Source of the DNA: Jannaschia rubra
Lineage (GTDB): Bacteria; Pseudomonadota; Alphaproteobacteria; Rhodobacterales; Rhodobacteraceae
Assembly (NCBI RefSeq): GCF_001403735.1
Contig: NZ_CXPG01000020.1
Span: 733,416 to 797,415 of the forward strand
Direction: 5' to 3'
Length of the DNA stretch: 64,000 nucleotides
Shown: one piece after another, positions 15,636-24,195 of the stretch
How positions within the stretch are numbered: the first letter of the stretch is position 1
How the letters are laid out: each line of letters begins with the position of its first letter
The notes under the pieces: model-generated
Seen by the model: the letters and a program-made list of their open reading frames with translations, nothing else
Database searches by the model: none
What the model was told of the DNA's origin: nothing
Made by a program: the position numbers and the translations under genes

Positions 15636-16760
15636 TCACGCAACGCCCGCTCTACCCAGGACAAGGTCCTCTAGCGCCTGCGCATGCGGGCGAAGGGCCT
15701 CCACGAGATGGGTCTGGTGGACGTATCCGCCGCTGGCGCCGGGGAGCCTCTGGCCCAATAGGAGCGCACCCTCGGCGTAGGGGACACCCGCGGCAATCAT
15801 CATTGTCCGACAGTGGTGGCGGAGCGCGTGCGGGGACGGGACGCCTCCCCGCTTCGGCTCGGCGACGTGGCCAGAGGCAGAACCCGGCGAGGGCCAGAGC
15901 CAAGGCGACGCCAGCGGATCGTCCTCTTTCATCCGGGTGGCCAGCGTCGCCGTCAGCCAGCGCCCGGCGGGGAACGACCACGCGCCGCCCGTCTTCATGT
16001 GGGTGAAGGCCAGGACGCCCCGCCCTGCGTCGAAGTCGGCCCGCCTCACTCCCAGCAGGGAGGTCCGCCGCGCCCCGGTCAGCAGGAACGCCCGCTGGAG
16101 GTCCCGCATGAGAGGCGACATGGCCTCGGTGGTGGACCAGAAGGTTTCGACGTCCAGCTCGCCCACCTCCCGCTTGGGCGTGGCGGGCACGCGCAGGGCG
16201 TCCACCGGGTTGGCCCCTATCGTCTCGTCGTGTCTCCTGGCAGTGTTCACGAGCGCTCGGACGGTGCGCATCACAGACGCGCCCGTAGTCCTGCCGTGGC
16301 GCCTGGTGAGCTGCTCCATGAGCTCTCGGCAGTCCTGGCGCGTGACATCAGCCACCGCCCGACGCCGGAGGCGCCCGAGGTAGTTATCCATGTGGTAGCG
16401 GTAGTTCCTGACCGTGGCCGCGGAGAGGTCCCGCTCCTTCAGGTGCTCTATCAGCGCCTGTTCCAGCGTAATGCCGGTCGCCTCTGGTCCAGCGGTCGGG
16501 TCCACGCCCGACTGGATCGTGGCCATGAGCTTGCGGGCCTCGTTCCGGGCCTCGGCCAGTCGAACGTGGTCGACGCGGCCGATCTTCACCCGCACCGACC
16601 GGACGAGGCGCTTGTCCCTGCGGACGTCGCCCTGCACGGCGAAGCTCTTTGTTGTCTTGTGGGCGATGCACATGAGGCCCTTGACTTCGGTGTCGCGGTG
16701 GATGCCCGAGCCGAGCGCGAGGTCCCTGATGCGGGCTTCGGTGAATTTGAAGATGGCCAT
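15636..16760 (-). CDS. Tyrosine integrase of element A
   Basis: A 374-residue phage-type integrase. It has an N-terminal DUF4102-like arm-binding part, a SAM-like core-binding domain around residues 90-185 (GITLEQALIEHLKERDLSAA) and the catalytic domain with Arg in LLTGARRTSLLGV, HALRHHCR (His311, Arg314) and Tyr346 in GGYVHQ. The histidine often seen in LGHR is glutamine here (LLLGQR), a tolerated change. It cuts and joins at the tRNA-Asn 3' end and lies 140 bp from its attR at 16901, reading away from it. Confidence 0.93.
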   Translation of the reverse strand: MAIFKFTEARIRDLALGSGIHRDTEVKGLMCIAHKTTKSFAVQGDVRRDKRLVRSVRVKIGRVDHVRLAEARNEARKLMATIQSGVDPTAGPEATGITLEQALIEHLKERDLSAATVRNYRYHMDNYLGRLRRRAVADVTRQDCRELMEQLTRRHGRTTGASVMRTVRALVNTARRHDETIGANPVDALRVPATPKREVGELDVETFWSTTEAMSPLMRDLQRAFLLTGARRTSLLGVRRADFDAGRGVLAFTHMKTGGAWSFPAGRWLTATLATRMKEDDPLASPWLWPSPGSASGHVAEPKRGGVPSPHALRHHCRTMMIAAGVPYAEGALLLGQRLPGASGGYVHQTHLVEALRPHAQALEDLVLGRAGVA

Positions 16761-16764
16761 GGAA

Positions 16765-16784
16765 AGTACAGTCCCGAGTACAGT
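16765..16784. repeat. AGTACAGT direct repeats beside the integrase
   Basis: AGTACAGT occurs at 16765-16772 and 16777-16784, 12 bp apart, just upstream of the integrase start. TACAGT also occurs near the other end of the element (1446-1451). They are possible arm-type or excisionase binding sites. Confidence 0.35.
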
Positions 16785-16900
16785 GTTTGCGGTTGATCCT
16801 GATGAACCAGGATGGTGCTACCGGGAAAATGTTGCCATGTTTTCAAGGGACCGTACGCCCCGAATGAGCGAAAATGAGCCATGATTTGCTCACAACTTCA

Positions 16901-16949
16901 GACTGTTAATCAATTGGTCGTAGGTTCGATCCCTACCGCCGGAGCCAAT
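16901..16949 (+). repeat. attR of element A / attL of element B (49-bp direct repeat, copy 2)
   Basis: Identical over 49 bp to 1338-1386: the 3' half of tRNA-Asn including CCA. It lacks the 5' half of the cloverleaf, so it is not a tRNA gene. It is the junction between two integrated elements. Confidence 0.92.
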
Positions 16950-17064
16950 CTCTCCTAAGTCACTGAATAGATTGGCAATACTGTGACGAGAGTCGCAGAC
17001 TGCCCGACATGGCACGATTCCTGTCCCTTCGCCTGGCACAAACGCTGGCACAGGAGTCGAAGAC

Positions 17065-19146
17065 ATGCGGTCACTCGTCTCGGCACAATCGCACCTCGAA
17101 TACCGTCCCTCGGGCTTCCACTGGCGCCGTCGCTGGCCGCGCCGCGTTCTGAGGATCTGCACCCCATCGAAAAAGATCTCACTCCTCTTTTCGCTTCGCT
17201 CCCACGTCCTCCCCGACGCGAAGGCCCTCGCTCATAAGCTTACGCTTCTGAGCGACATCGCCTTCGCCGGAGTGACGGAGAGAACGATGGCGATCGCGCC
17301 CGACATCATGGAAAAACTCCTCGTGGAGCTGTGCCGCTTTCTGATCGAAGCAGCCGATGTTGCGCGTGAGGACGCACCGATGCGCACGCCTGAGGTCGCG
17401 GCCTACGATCTGACCTGCGCCAACGCCGCCGTCGAAACGCTGCGGCACGCGATCGCGACCCGGGACCGCGAGAAGGCGCGCAACCCACTCCAAGAGGTCG
17501 CCGCGCGTCTCGGCATCACCCTGGACGAGACCGACCCGGACTGGCGTCGGCTCGCGTTTCGAGCCCTTCGGATCATGCTCGACGCAGAGCAGGAGAACCT
17601 TCGGCGGGATCAGGGTGTGTTTGACGAGCCGTCCCCAGCATTGAAAGCCGCGCGGAGTCTCGTCGACGCGGCACCAACTGTCTCCGCGCTGCCTTTCATG
17701 CCTCGGACATCACTGACGCCGCCCGCGCCGTGCCTTGCCCAGGAAGTTGCGCCCATCACGGATCGGGATCTGGCGCCTTCGGCGGCCTCTACAAGGCCTT
17801 TCGCACCTACGCCGGAAGACGTGCAACAGCCGCAGGTCACCACGAAAACCGAGACGGCGGCCGCGCTCTCGTCCGAGCCGCCCCGGGCCCAGTCGTCCTG
17901 CCCGACCATCGAGAAGGGATCGGATGACTACATCGAGGTCCGCAGCCAAGGCTACAAGACCTTCAAACCCACCGAACAGGCCAACGAGAAGGCTGGGAAT
18001 AGCTGGGCGCGGAACACGGCCCCCAATGTTCGGTCTACCGCGCGACTCCTCTCGCGGATTCTCGGGAACAAGCCCTTCGACCAGATCACCGATGAGGAAC
18101 TGAAGGCGGCCTGGGAGATCGTCGCGCGCGTGCCGCATACATACCAGGCCAAGACCAGCAAGATGTCGCCGCAGGAGGCCGCTGATGACGCCGACGCCAC
18201 GGAGGCGCACAACGCGGAAATTACGCGCGCCAGGCTGAAGAAACAGGGGGCCAGTCCGGGCAAGATCGAGTCCGAGATCCTGAAAGGCCGCATCAAGCGG
18301 CTGCGGACCGCGACGATCTATCGCCACATGCAGGACTTCCAGCGCATCTGCGTCTTTCACAAGAAGCGCGGTCACCTGGCGGAGAACATCATGGAAGACC
18401 ACATCTGGGAGACCGCGGAGTATGAGCGCCGGGAGATCCTCGAGGAAGACAACGAGCGCCAGACCTGGTGCGGCAAGCTCGACGGGCTGTTCCGCTCGCC
18501 GATCTTTCAGGACAAGCTCGCCGATGTGGGTGATCCGATGTTCTGGGCGCCGCTCATCGCGGTCCACATGGGCCTTCGGAGCGAGGAAGTGCTCCAGCTG
18601 TATCTCGATGACATCCAGATCATCGATGACATCCCGTGCATCGTTCTGAAGCAGGGGCCGGGCCAGAGCCTCAAGAGCAAGGCATCGCGCCGGACCATCC
18701 CGATCCATGACAACCTACTGAAACTCGGCTTCATGCAGCTCGTCGCCGGCCTTGCACGCGCCGGCGAGCCGCGCCTCTTCCCGTGGCTCGAGCGGAGCGA
18801 AAGCAAGAAGACCTACACCGAGACGTTCTCGAAGCGATTCACCCGGTATCGCCAGGACCACAAGATCTACGACGCGCAGCGCGATTTCCACAGCTTCCGC
18901 ACGACGTTCAACCACCTCCTGATCCAGTCGGAGTGCCCGGACAGCCAGCGGCGCGCTCTGATGGGCCATGTCGAGCGGGATGTCGGCATCACCAATTACA
19001 ACCCGGGTGGCTTCGCCTTGACGTTGCTCCGCAAGCGCGTGAACGCCGTGGTGGTCGACATTTCCATGATCCGGTCGCCGTTCGCGGAGATCAGCTCGGC
19101 CAGCGTGACCGACCTGGTTTCTCGTAGGGCGAAGGCATCCGCCTGA
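17065..19146 (+). CDS. Large tyrosine integrase of element B (DUF6538 type)
   Basis: A 693-residue protein. The opening (HLEYRPSGFHWRRRWP) matches the short N-terminal DUF6538 unit of large alphaproteobacterial integrases. A long variable middle follows, then the catalytic domain: Arg in AVHMGLRSEEVLQL, Lys in SKASRRTIPIHD, HSFRTTFNHLL, GHVERDVGITNYNPGG with the candidate Tyr. AGGAG lies before the ATG. It begins 115 bp after the tRNA copy at 16901, the expected place for the integrase of element B. It is twice the size of the element A integrase and not closely related to it. Confidence 0.9.
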   Translation: MRSLVSAQSHLEYRPSGFHWRRRWPRRVLRICTPSKKISLLFSLRSHVLPDAKALAHKLTLLSDIAFAGVTERTMAIAPDIMEKLLVELCRFLIEAADVAREDAPMRTPEVAAYDLTCANAAVETLRHAIATRDREKARNPLQEVAARLGITLDETDPDWRRLAFRALRIMLDAEQENLRRDQGVFDEPSPALKAARSLVDAAPTVSALPFMPRTSLTPPAPCLAQEVAPITDRDLAPSAASTRPFAPTPEDVQQPQVTTKTETAAALSSEPPRAQSSCPTIEKGSDDYIEVRSQGYKTFKPTEQANEKAGNSWARNTAPNVRSTARLLSRILGNKPFDQITDEELKAAWEIVARVPHTYQAKTSKMSPQEAADDADATEAHNAEITRARLKKQGASPGKIESEILKGRIKRLRTATIYRHMQDFQRICVFHKKRGHLAENIMEDHIWETAEYERREILEEDNERQTWCGKLDGLFRSPIFQDKLADVGDPMFWAPLIAVHMGLRSEEVLQLYLDDIQIIDDIPCIVLKQGPGQSLKSKASRRTIPIHDNLLKLGFMQLVAGLARAGEPRLFPWLERSESKKTYTETFSKRFTRYRQDHKIYDAQRDFHSFRTTFNHLLIQSECPDSQRRALMGHVERDVGITNYNPGGFALTLLRKRVNAVVVDISMIRSPFAEISSASVTDLVSRRAKASA

Positions 19147-19665
19147 TCTGGAGCGCGCGGGATCACATCGTGGCGATCTCTTGCGCGGCAATCACTTGTC
19201 GATCGGCAACCCACTGCGAGACCCGCGCAACGATGCTTTCCAATTCACGCCTCCGTGCCTGACCACCGCAGCATCCGACGCTGCGCCGTGCAAGAGATCC
19301 TGAAATCGCGTTTGCCGTGACCTTCGAAGTTGCAGCGCAAATGAGGACTGACGTCGTCATCGATACAGGGAAACGCCGCAACGGAGAGTGCAATTGCGGT
19401 CACGTTGTTCGAACGGGCCTTGTCGCCGGTCGATGCGTTCTCCCTGGTCCGGCTGCTGATCGGGGTCCCGTATTAGCTGCCGAGTGACTTGGCCTGAATG
19501 AATGACCAAGCGCCCGGTCAGCAAGATCGAAGAACGCGGTGTCAATCGCGCGCCGGCTGAAGCAGCAGACGGATGTGGCCCGGCGCGCGCGCTTCCGGTG
19601 ATCCGATCCGGCAGCGGGGAGCATTGCTCCGTCAAGACGGCGCATCCAAGGATGCGCCGCGCCCT
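19147..19665. other. Gene-poor stretch, 519 bp
   Basis: Nothing convincing. A leftward frame at 19163-19360 could encode about 65 residues ending in SIVARVSQWVADRQVIAAQE, but it has no ribosome-binding site and no codon bias. Probably a regulatory or decayed region after the integrase. Confidence 0.4.
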
Positions 19666-20070
19666 TCACGTCTCGAAAAGGGCATTCGCGATGGTGAAGG
19701 CTTCGGCAGCGTCGAGCGCTGCCTCGACCATCGTTGCAAGGTCGACCATCTCATCGACCAGAATGCGGAACGCAGTGGCGCGATCGCTGCGGATCGCAAA
19801 TTCGTATCCACAATCGGGATCGTGCTCGTGACCGCGCCAGGCGATCGTGGTCCCTGCCTCGACTTCTTTGCTCACCAGAACGATGAAGGCCTCGAGGTCG
19901 TGCAAGAAGGCTTCGTTCACGATTTTCCGGCTGGCGATCCGCCGACTGATGTCTCCTGCGAATGTGCGGTGACGGGGATCGAGGAGAGGGATGGCCTTGG
20001 CGTCCAGGCACTTGCGGACAAGGCGGGCTTGCCGCAGGGCATCGGCGACGAGTTCGGAAATCATGTCCAT
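19666..20070 (-). CDS. Hypothetical protein, 134 aa
   Basis: The ATG at 20070 overlaps the upstream stop by one base (TGATG), so the longer ORF up to 20229 is discarded. It begins MDMISELVADALRQARLVRK and is largely helical with a central GHEHDPDCGYEFAIRSDR and a helical tail (DLATMVEAALDAAEAFTIAN). Not recognised. Coupled with the 130-residue protein upstream. It may be a conserved backbone gene of this integrase family of islands. Confidence 0.65.
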   Translation of the reverse strand: MDMISELVADALRQARLVRKCLDAKAIPLLDPRHRTFAGDISRRIASRKIVNEAFLHDLEAFIVLVSKEVEAGTTIAWRGHEHDPDCGYEFAIRSDRATAFRILVDEMVDLATMVEAALDAAEAFTIANALFET

Positions 20071-20462
20071 CACGCGACCTCCTGAACAGCCATGGCGGCC
20101 AGTTCGCGCAGTGCGTCGAGGCCGCGCTCCAGAGCTTCCGCGCACAGCCGCGCGTCGTCGGCACGCGGATCGTCGGGATGGACCGCAAGGAACCGCACCG
20201 CCTCCGCGCTTTCGATGTCGTTCATGCACTCGAGAGTCAGCAGACGGTGTAGCGCGACGAGATCGGCCTCGACGTCCTCGGGTTCAGCACCGTCGGCCAT
20301 CGCCGCGGCGACTTCGGCCGCGCGACCTTCCCAGCCATCCCCGCCGAGAAGCTCCGCCGCCGAGATCAGCCGATCGGAATCGGCACGGAGCCAGTCGGCG
20401 AAAGCCCGGCGGGTTGCCGCGGCCCGAAGCGTGGCGCGCATTTCTGTGGTATCGTAGTTCAT
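20070..20462 (-). CDS. Hypothetical helical protein, 130 aa
   Basis: Starts MNYDTTEMRATLRAAATRRA, with a GGAGACCGACATG-type site. All-helical, acidic and alanine-rich (AAEVAAAMADGAEPEDVEAD, LCAEALERGLDALRELAAMA). No known motif. Translationally coupled to the following gene by a 1-3 bp overlap. Function unknown. Confidence 0.65.
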   Translation of the reverse strand: MNYDTTEMRATLRAAATRRAFADWLRADSDRLISAAELLGGDGWEGRAAEVAAAMADGAEPEDVEADLVALHRLLTLECMNDIESAEAVRFLAVHPDDPRADDARLCAEALERGLDALRELAAMAVQEVA

Positions 20463-21045
20463 GTCGGTCTCCTTCGAGATCCCGGGGCTTCAGTGCCCCG
20501 GTCAAGACCGGCCCGCGCTTCCGGACCGGCAGGCGCCTCCTTGGCGCGCCTTCTCCTTCTTCTTCCTGATCACCCTCGCGGGCGCCTGAGCCGCGCCCTC
20601 ACCAAAGGGGCGCGGTTCCGGGCCGGCTGACGAGGTTTTCTCCAAAGTTCCGCTGAATGAGGTTCTGACGAGGGGCGCCCCCACATCAGTCAGACGTCAT
20701 GTCCTGCGCGACAGCCGCGCAGCAAAGGCTGCGTTGTCGTTACTGGCTGCTCAAGGCATCAATCAATCTCGCGGTGAGTGCCCCCTCGACATCCGTCGCC
20801 TTGGCACCGCGCGGACCGTCTCTCTTTCGTTCCTTTCGCTCTGCCGATGCCATGGCAGCCAGGATTTTGGTCCGTCTCTCACCTGGAGGAGACGGACCAA
20901 AATCCCGGCCCAGGGTCCGAGGCACTCTGATCGATGACGAGGCAAAAAAATTTACCCCGCCCTGATTTTTTCGGTTGCCGTCGTTTCTCGACGAAAAGCG
21001 ATCGACCGATCTACCGGGAACACAGAGCAGACAGGAGAAACGCCC
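20463..21045. other. Divergent intergenic region, 583 bp
   Basis: Lies between the leftward unknown gene pair and the rightward DUF3987 gene. Contains a GC hairpin CCGCGCCC/GGGCGCGG (20590-20597 / 20607-20614) and the perfect 17-bp inverted repeat at 20862-20905. No credible gene. Promoters in both directions are expected. Confidence 0.5.
20862..20905. repeat. Perfect 17-bp inverted repeat
   Basis: GGATTTTGGTCCGTCTC (20862-20878), a 10-nt spacer and the exact complement GAGACGGACCAAAATCC (20889-20905). There is no T-run after it on either strand. It lies 140 bp upstream of the DUF3987 gene. A protein-binding or nicking site, or a folded leader RNA, are all possible. Confidence 0.6.
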
Positions 21046-22545
21046 GTGTTCAAGAAGATCATCAACAATTCAGTGCAGCGCTTTCGGGGAGGGTCAGCGC
21101 AGCGGTCCAAGACCAACCGGAGGGCGAAGGCCAAGACCCACATCGTGCTACCCAAGGGCGAAAGCGCCTTGGAGTGGGGTCAGCCCTCACCCCTGCCTCA
21201 TGCTGAGCCGCCGCGGACGCCCTATCCGCTGAACTGCCTGAGCCCGGGGCTCCGCGAGGTGGTCGCGGCGATCGCAAAGAAGACCCAGGCGCCGGAGGCG
21301 ATCGCGGCGCAATCCGTGCTCGCGGTCATTTCGTTGACTTTCGCCAGCCGTGTCAAAGTGCAGACACTTAGCTCGACCGCGAATGCCGCGTGCTTCTTCG
21401 TCCTTGTGGCGCTGTCCGGGGAGAGAAAGAGCGCCACGGACGGCTGGGCGATGGGCGGTGTCAATCGGACCGTCCTGGAGCTACGGCAGGAGTATGCCCA
21501 GCTCATCAAAGAGCATGAGCAGACTGTCAGGACACTGGAGCGCGATGAGGCAAAACCGCCTCGCCCGGTGTGCCCGAATTTCCTCGTGACCGAACCGACC
21601 ATCGAAGGTGCCTTCAAGGCTATCTCTTCCGGAGCCGGATTCTTGGGGTGGTTTTCGGACGAAGCTGCCACGTTCTTTGGCGGTCATTCGATGTCACCGG
21701 ACAAACTGGCTTTGACCTGCGGGATCATTTCCAAGTTCTGGGACGGCGCCTTTTTCATCCGGCCGCGCGCGACGCAGGAGGGCGACGGCTACGTCCCGCC
21801 CACACCAACGACGCTGAACCTGATGTTCCAGCCCAACCTGATCGGCCAGAGTTTCGGAAACGAGTTCATGCTCGGGCAAGGCATCCTCGCCCGCATGCTG
21901 CCGGCCTGGCCGGAGAGCAACATGGGAAAACGGCGCTACCGGCGCAGCGAGCCCTCGGAGGACGCCATTGTTGACAAGTTCCAGGAGGTGACTGCCAAAG
22001 CCCTGCGCAATACGCTGGAAGACCCGACAGAGAAGACGCTCAAGCTCTCTGCCGGCGCGTTCACGCAATGCGTGGCGTTCCACGATGCTGTCGAATCCGA
22101 ACTGGGGCGCGGAGGATGGGCGGCCGATATCAGCAGCTTTGCGGCCAAGGCGCCCGAACATGCCTGTCGTCTTGCCGCCCTGATGACCCTCTTTGAGGAC
22201 GGTGAAACCACCGAAATTTCCGAGGCCACAATGGCAAACGCCTGTGACCTCGTGAAATACCATCTCCAGCAGTTCAAGTATCTCTGCATCGCCGGGACGA
22301 ATGAGGATGCGGTCAGCCATGCTCAGAAGCTTCTGGACTGGCTCAAGAGCAATCTCACCGCTGGAGAGGGTTTTGCGACCGAGCGGGTTTTGCAATCCGG
22401 CCCCGTCCCGACTCGCAGAAGGCAGACGATGGACAAGGCTCTGGCCATCCTCGTCCAGCACGACTGGATCGCGAAACTCCCGGACGGGACGGTCGTCGAC
22501 GAAAGGCCGCGCCGCAGGGCCTACATGCTCAACCCGAACGCGTGA
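21046..22545 (+). CDS. DUF3987 (YfjI-like) protein
   Basis: A 499-residue protein. From about residue 55 (PRTPYPLNCLSPGLREVVAA) it follows the DUF3987/YfjI layout, a helicase- or primase-related family found on mobile islands. The P-loop position reads VALSGERKSATDG, which keeps Lys-Ser but lacks the usual GxxGxGK spacing. The motif WFSDEAATFFGG takes the Walker B place (two acidic residues). The C-terminal end is winged-helix-like (SGPVPTRRRQTMDKALAILV). A GGAG site precedes the ATG. Its role is unknown; it may be a replication or mobilisation ATPase of the island. Confidence 0.8.
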   Translation: MFKKIINNSVQRFRGGSAQRSKTNRRAKAKTHIVLPKGESALEWGQPSPLPHAEPPRTPYPLNCLSPGLREVVAAIAKKTQAPEAIAAQSVLAVISLTFASRVKVQTLSSTANAACFFVLVALSGERKSATDGWAMGGVNRTVLELRQEYAQLIKEHEQTVRTLERDEAKPPRPVCPNFLVTEPTIEGAFKAISSGAGFLGWFSDEAATFFGGHSMSPDKLALTCGIISKFWDGAFFIRPRATQEGDGYVPPTPTTLNLMFQPNLIGQSFGNEFMLGQGILARMLPAWPESNMGKRRYRRSEPSEDAIVDKFQEVTAKALRNTLEDPTEKTLKLSAGAFTQCVAFHDAVESELGRGGWAADISSFAAKAPEHACRLAALMTLFEDGETTEISEATMANACDLVKYHLQQFKYLCIAGTNEDAVSHAQKLLDWLKSNLTAGEGFATERVLQSGPVPTRRRQTMDKALAILVQHDWIAKLPDGTVVDERPRRRAYMLNPNA

Positions 22546-22554
22546 GCGCCGCGC

Positions 22555-22601
22555 GCATGCCGCCATGCGCTGCAAGGCGGCATGCGATCATTGTTGATCG
22601 C
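22555..22601 (+). terminator. Two adjacent hairpins after the DUF3987 gene
   Basis: GCATGCCGCC (22555-22564) pairs with GGCGGCATGC (22576-22585). Overlapping by two bases, GCGATCA (22584-22590) pairs with TGATCGC (22595-22601) over a TTGT loop. They lie 10 bp after the stop codon and probably end transcription, though no T-run follows. Confidence 0.5.
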
Positions 22602-22654
22602 GAAGACCCTTTTCACGCGGCGGGCTGCGGCGGTTGAAGTAATACCGGGAAATT

Positions 22655-22707
22655 GTTGAAAACGGGCTGGTCCCACCCCGTGCGGGTGGAATTAACCCGT
22701 CTTCAAC
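22655..22707. terminator. Long nested stem-loop
   Basis: GTTGAAAACGGG (22655-22666) pairs with CCCGTCTTCAAC (22696-22707) with one G-T type mismatch. Inside it CCACCC (22673-22678) pairs with GGGTGG (22684-22689). It lies between the convergent ends of the DUF3987 gene and recombinase 2 and may serve both. Confidence 0.45.
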
Positions 22708-22774
22708 ACACCAAGAAAATAAAACCGTTTTCAGTGAGTTGCGGCGGTGAGCGGAGACGGAATCCAAATCCTGC

Positions 22775-24184
22775 TCATAGGCGCAGGATCGCCGAATACG
22801 ATCGCCGAGACGCGACGAACTCCGCATGGTCCCGGGCGGCCCGGACGCCCTGCGCATGATCATAGCTCGCCATTGTGGTGGCCGGGTTGCGATTGTCGAG
22901 CAGAACCGGCGCGATGTAGCCACCTCCCGCAAGCTCTTCAGATGCCTCCGTGGCAACGTTGTCCCGGACGCGGTGCACGCTGATCCTGACCCCGAAATGC
23001 TTCTGGGTAAGGTTGCCCGTGAGATGGCCAAGTTGTGCGGCCGAGACCTTCTCGCCAACTTCCAGAAGGCTCGGAAACATCGCGCTGCCGTCGTCGAACA
23101 GCGGCCGGAATACTCGCCTGTATTCGTCGACGGCGTCCCAGAGGACCGGGTTCTCCAGCACCCGGTCGTATCCGGCGTGCTCTTTTTCGTATTCCCGGAG
23201 TTTCAGCGCGGTTCCCGGCAATCTGACATGGACATACGGCCGATCCAGGAGAATGACGGTCCGGCCGATTTCGAAGTGCGAGAGCGCCCTCGCTCGCTGT
23301 GGCACCGCCGCGGCCGTCATGAGGAGCAGACCATTCCGAAAATCGCGTGCCGCGAACAGATCTCTCGGACCCGAGGCCCGGGCGTTATCGATGATCTCCC
23401 GTCCAAGGTCGAAGATCGTCGATGCGCCCACCAGCTGTTCGCCGGTCTTGGTCGCACTTCCCTCAACCTTTGCCCGGGCGTTCAGTCTGGAAATGACATG
23501 GTCGCAGGCCACACTCGCGAACCCGGGATCGCACGCGGAGACATAGCCCGACAATATACGCCCGAGGTAGTCGCTCGCGCTGCGCGTCGAGACCCCCTCC
23601 TGGGCCAGATCTCCAGCGTATACGTGGAAGGTGGTCCCTGCGGGCCTGACATCGTGGCCCGAGCTATCGCACCACCCGAGCCAGCGCAGCAGGGCGTGCG
23701 CGACGGAGGTGAGATGGTCATCGCTCCACTTCTGCTTCCGGTTGCCCGGCTCGGAACTCATTCTGGCCACCAGCCCAGGCTGCCACTCCTCCGGAAGGCG
23801 CGCGATCAGGGCTCGGATGGAATCCGTCTTCGACTTCCGATTGGTCTTGGGGGCGCGCTGGCGCTGGCGGCGGATGACCGCGATCATGGACGCATAGGGC
23901 ATGCCCCAGACGACAGGAGCCGCCGCCTGAACGCGATACAACCTGAAAGCACCGAGACGGCCTCCGTGCTGCGCCGAGCACTCCGCGAGGTAGCGCTCGA
24001 CTTCGTGGCGTGAGGGCGGAGCCGCAAGCGGCAAGTCCGGGTCCCTCCATGCCGCGAAAGCCCGAAGTTCATGCAGGATCGGGGCAGGATCGAGATCCGG
24101 TCGATCCACCTCCAAGGAAGCGCGAACACGTTGAAGTAGGGCGGCGATATCCATAGTCGGCTCTGTTTCCAGTTCTCTCTTCAT
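22775..24184 (-). CDS. Tyrosine recombinase-like protein, 469 aa
   Basis: The start at 24184 is preceded by AAAGGG, 11 bp past the stop of the small Tyr fragment gene. A core-binding-like helical domain covers about residues 120-230. The C-terminal half has Arg in VPQRARALSHFEIGR, HRVRDNVATEA as the H-x-x-R box and Tyr in PATTMASYDHAQG. It therefore keeps Arg, His-Arg and Tyr in the right order and is likely active. Third gene in a leftward run HTH - large recombinase - fragment - this one. Similar trios are known from transposon-like islands. The target is unknown. Confidence 0.75.
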   Translation of the reverse strand: MKRELETEPTMDIAALLQRVRASLEVDRPDLDPAPILHELRAFAAWRDPDLPLAAPPSRHEVERYLAECSAQHGGRLGAFRLYRVQAAAPVVWGMPYASMIAVIRRQRQRAPKTNRKSKTDSIRALIARLPEEWQPGLVARMSSEPGNRKQKWSDDHLTSVAHALLRWLGWCDSSGHDVRPAGTTFHVYAGDLAQEGVSTRSASDYLGRILSGYVSACDPGFASVACDHVISRLNARAKVEGSATKTGEQLVGASTIFDLGREIIDNARASGPRDLFAARDFRNGLLLMTAAAVPQRARALSHFEIGRTVILLDRPYVHVRLPGTALKLREYEKEHAGYDRVLENPVLWDAVDEYRRVFRPLFDDGSAMFPSLLEVGEKVSAAQLGHLTGNLTQKHFGVRISVHRVRDNVATEASEELAGGGYIAPVLLDNRNPATTMASYDHAQGVRAARDHAEFVASRRSYSAILRL

Positions 24185-24195
24185 CGAAATCCCTT

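Larger units (their letters stand above)
1338..16949. mobile_element. Element A: PICI/P4-like phage satellite with defence cargo
   Basis: A roughly 15.5-kb island bounded by 49-bp direct repeats of the tRNA-Asn 3' half. From right to left it holds an integrase (15636-16760), an AlpA-like HTH (15227-15427), a small protein, a second small HTH (14424-14687), a PrimPol-helicase (11984-14422), an iteron-flanked AT-rich origin candidate (11738-11882), a terminase-small-subunit-like protein (10832-11407), several unknown small genes, and a 5mC methyltransferase/ParB/SNF2/Vsr/HNH cargo. No capsid, portal, tail, lysis or large terminase gene was seen. Size, order and gene set match what is known of phage-inducible chromosomal islands and P4-like satellites. 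The satellite assignment is an inference; the island boundaries are read directly. Confidence 0.8.

Noticed and set aside
16901..16949. A second tRNA-Asn gene
   Set aside because: Only the 3' half is present; the acceptor 5' strand and D arm are missing. It is an attachment-site copy.
1338..16949. Element A as a complete prophage
   Set aside because: No portal, capsid, tail, lysis or large terminase genes in 15.5 kb.
19163..19360. Small leftward ORF ending VSQWVADRQVIAAQE
   Set aside because: No ribosome-binding site and no third-position bias; kept only as a remark in the gap entry.
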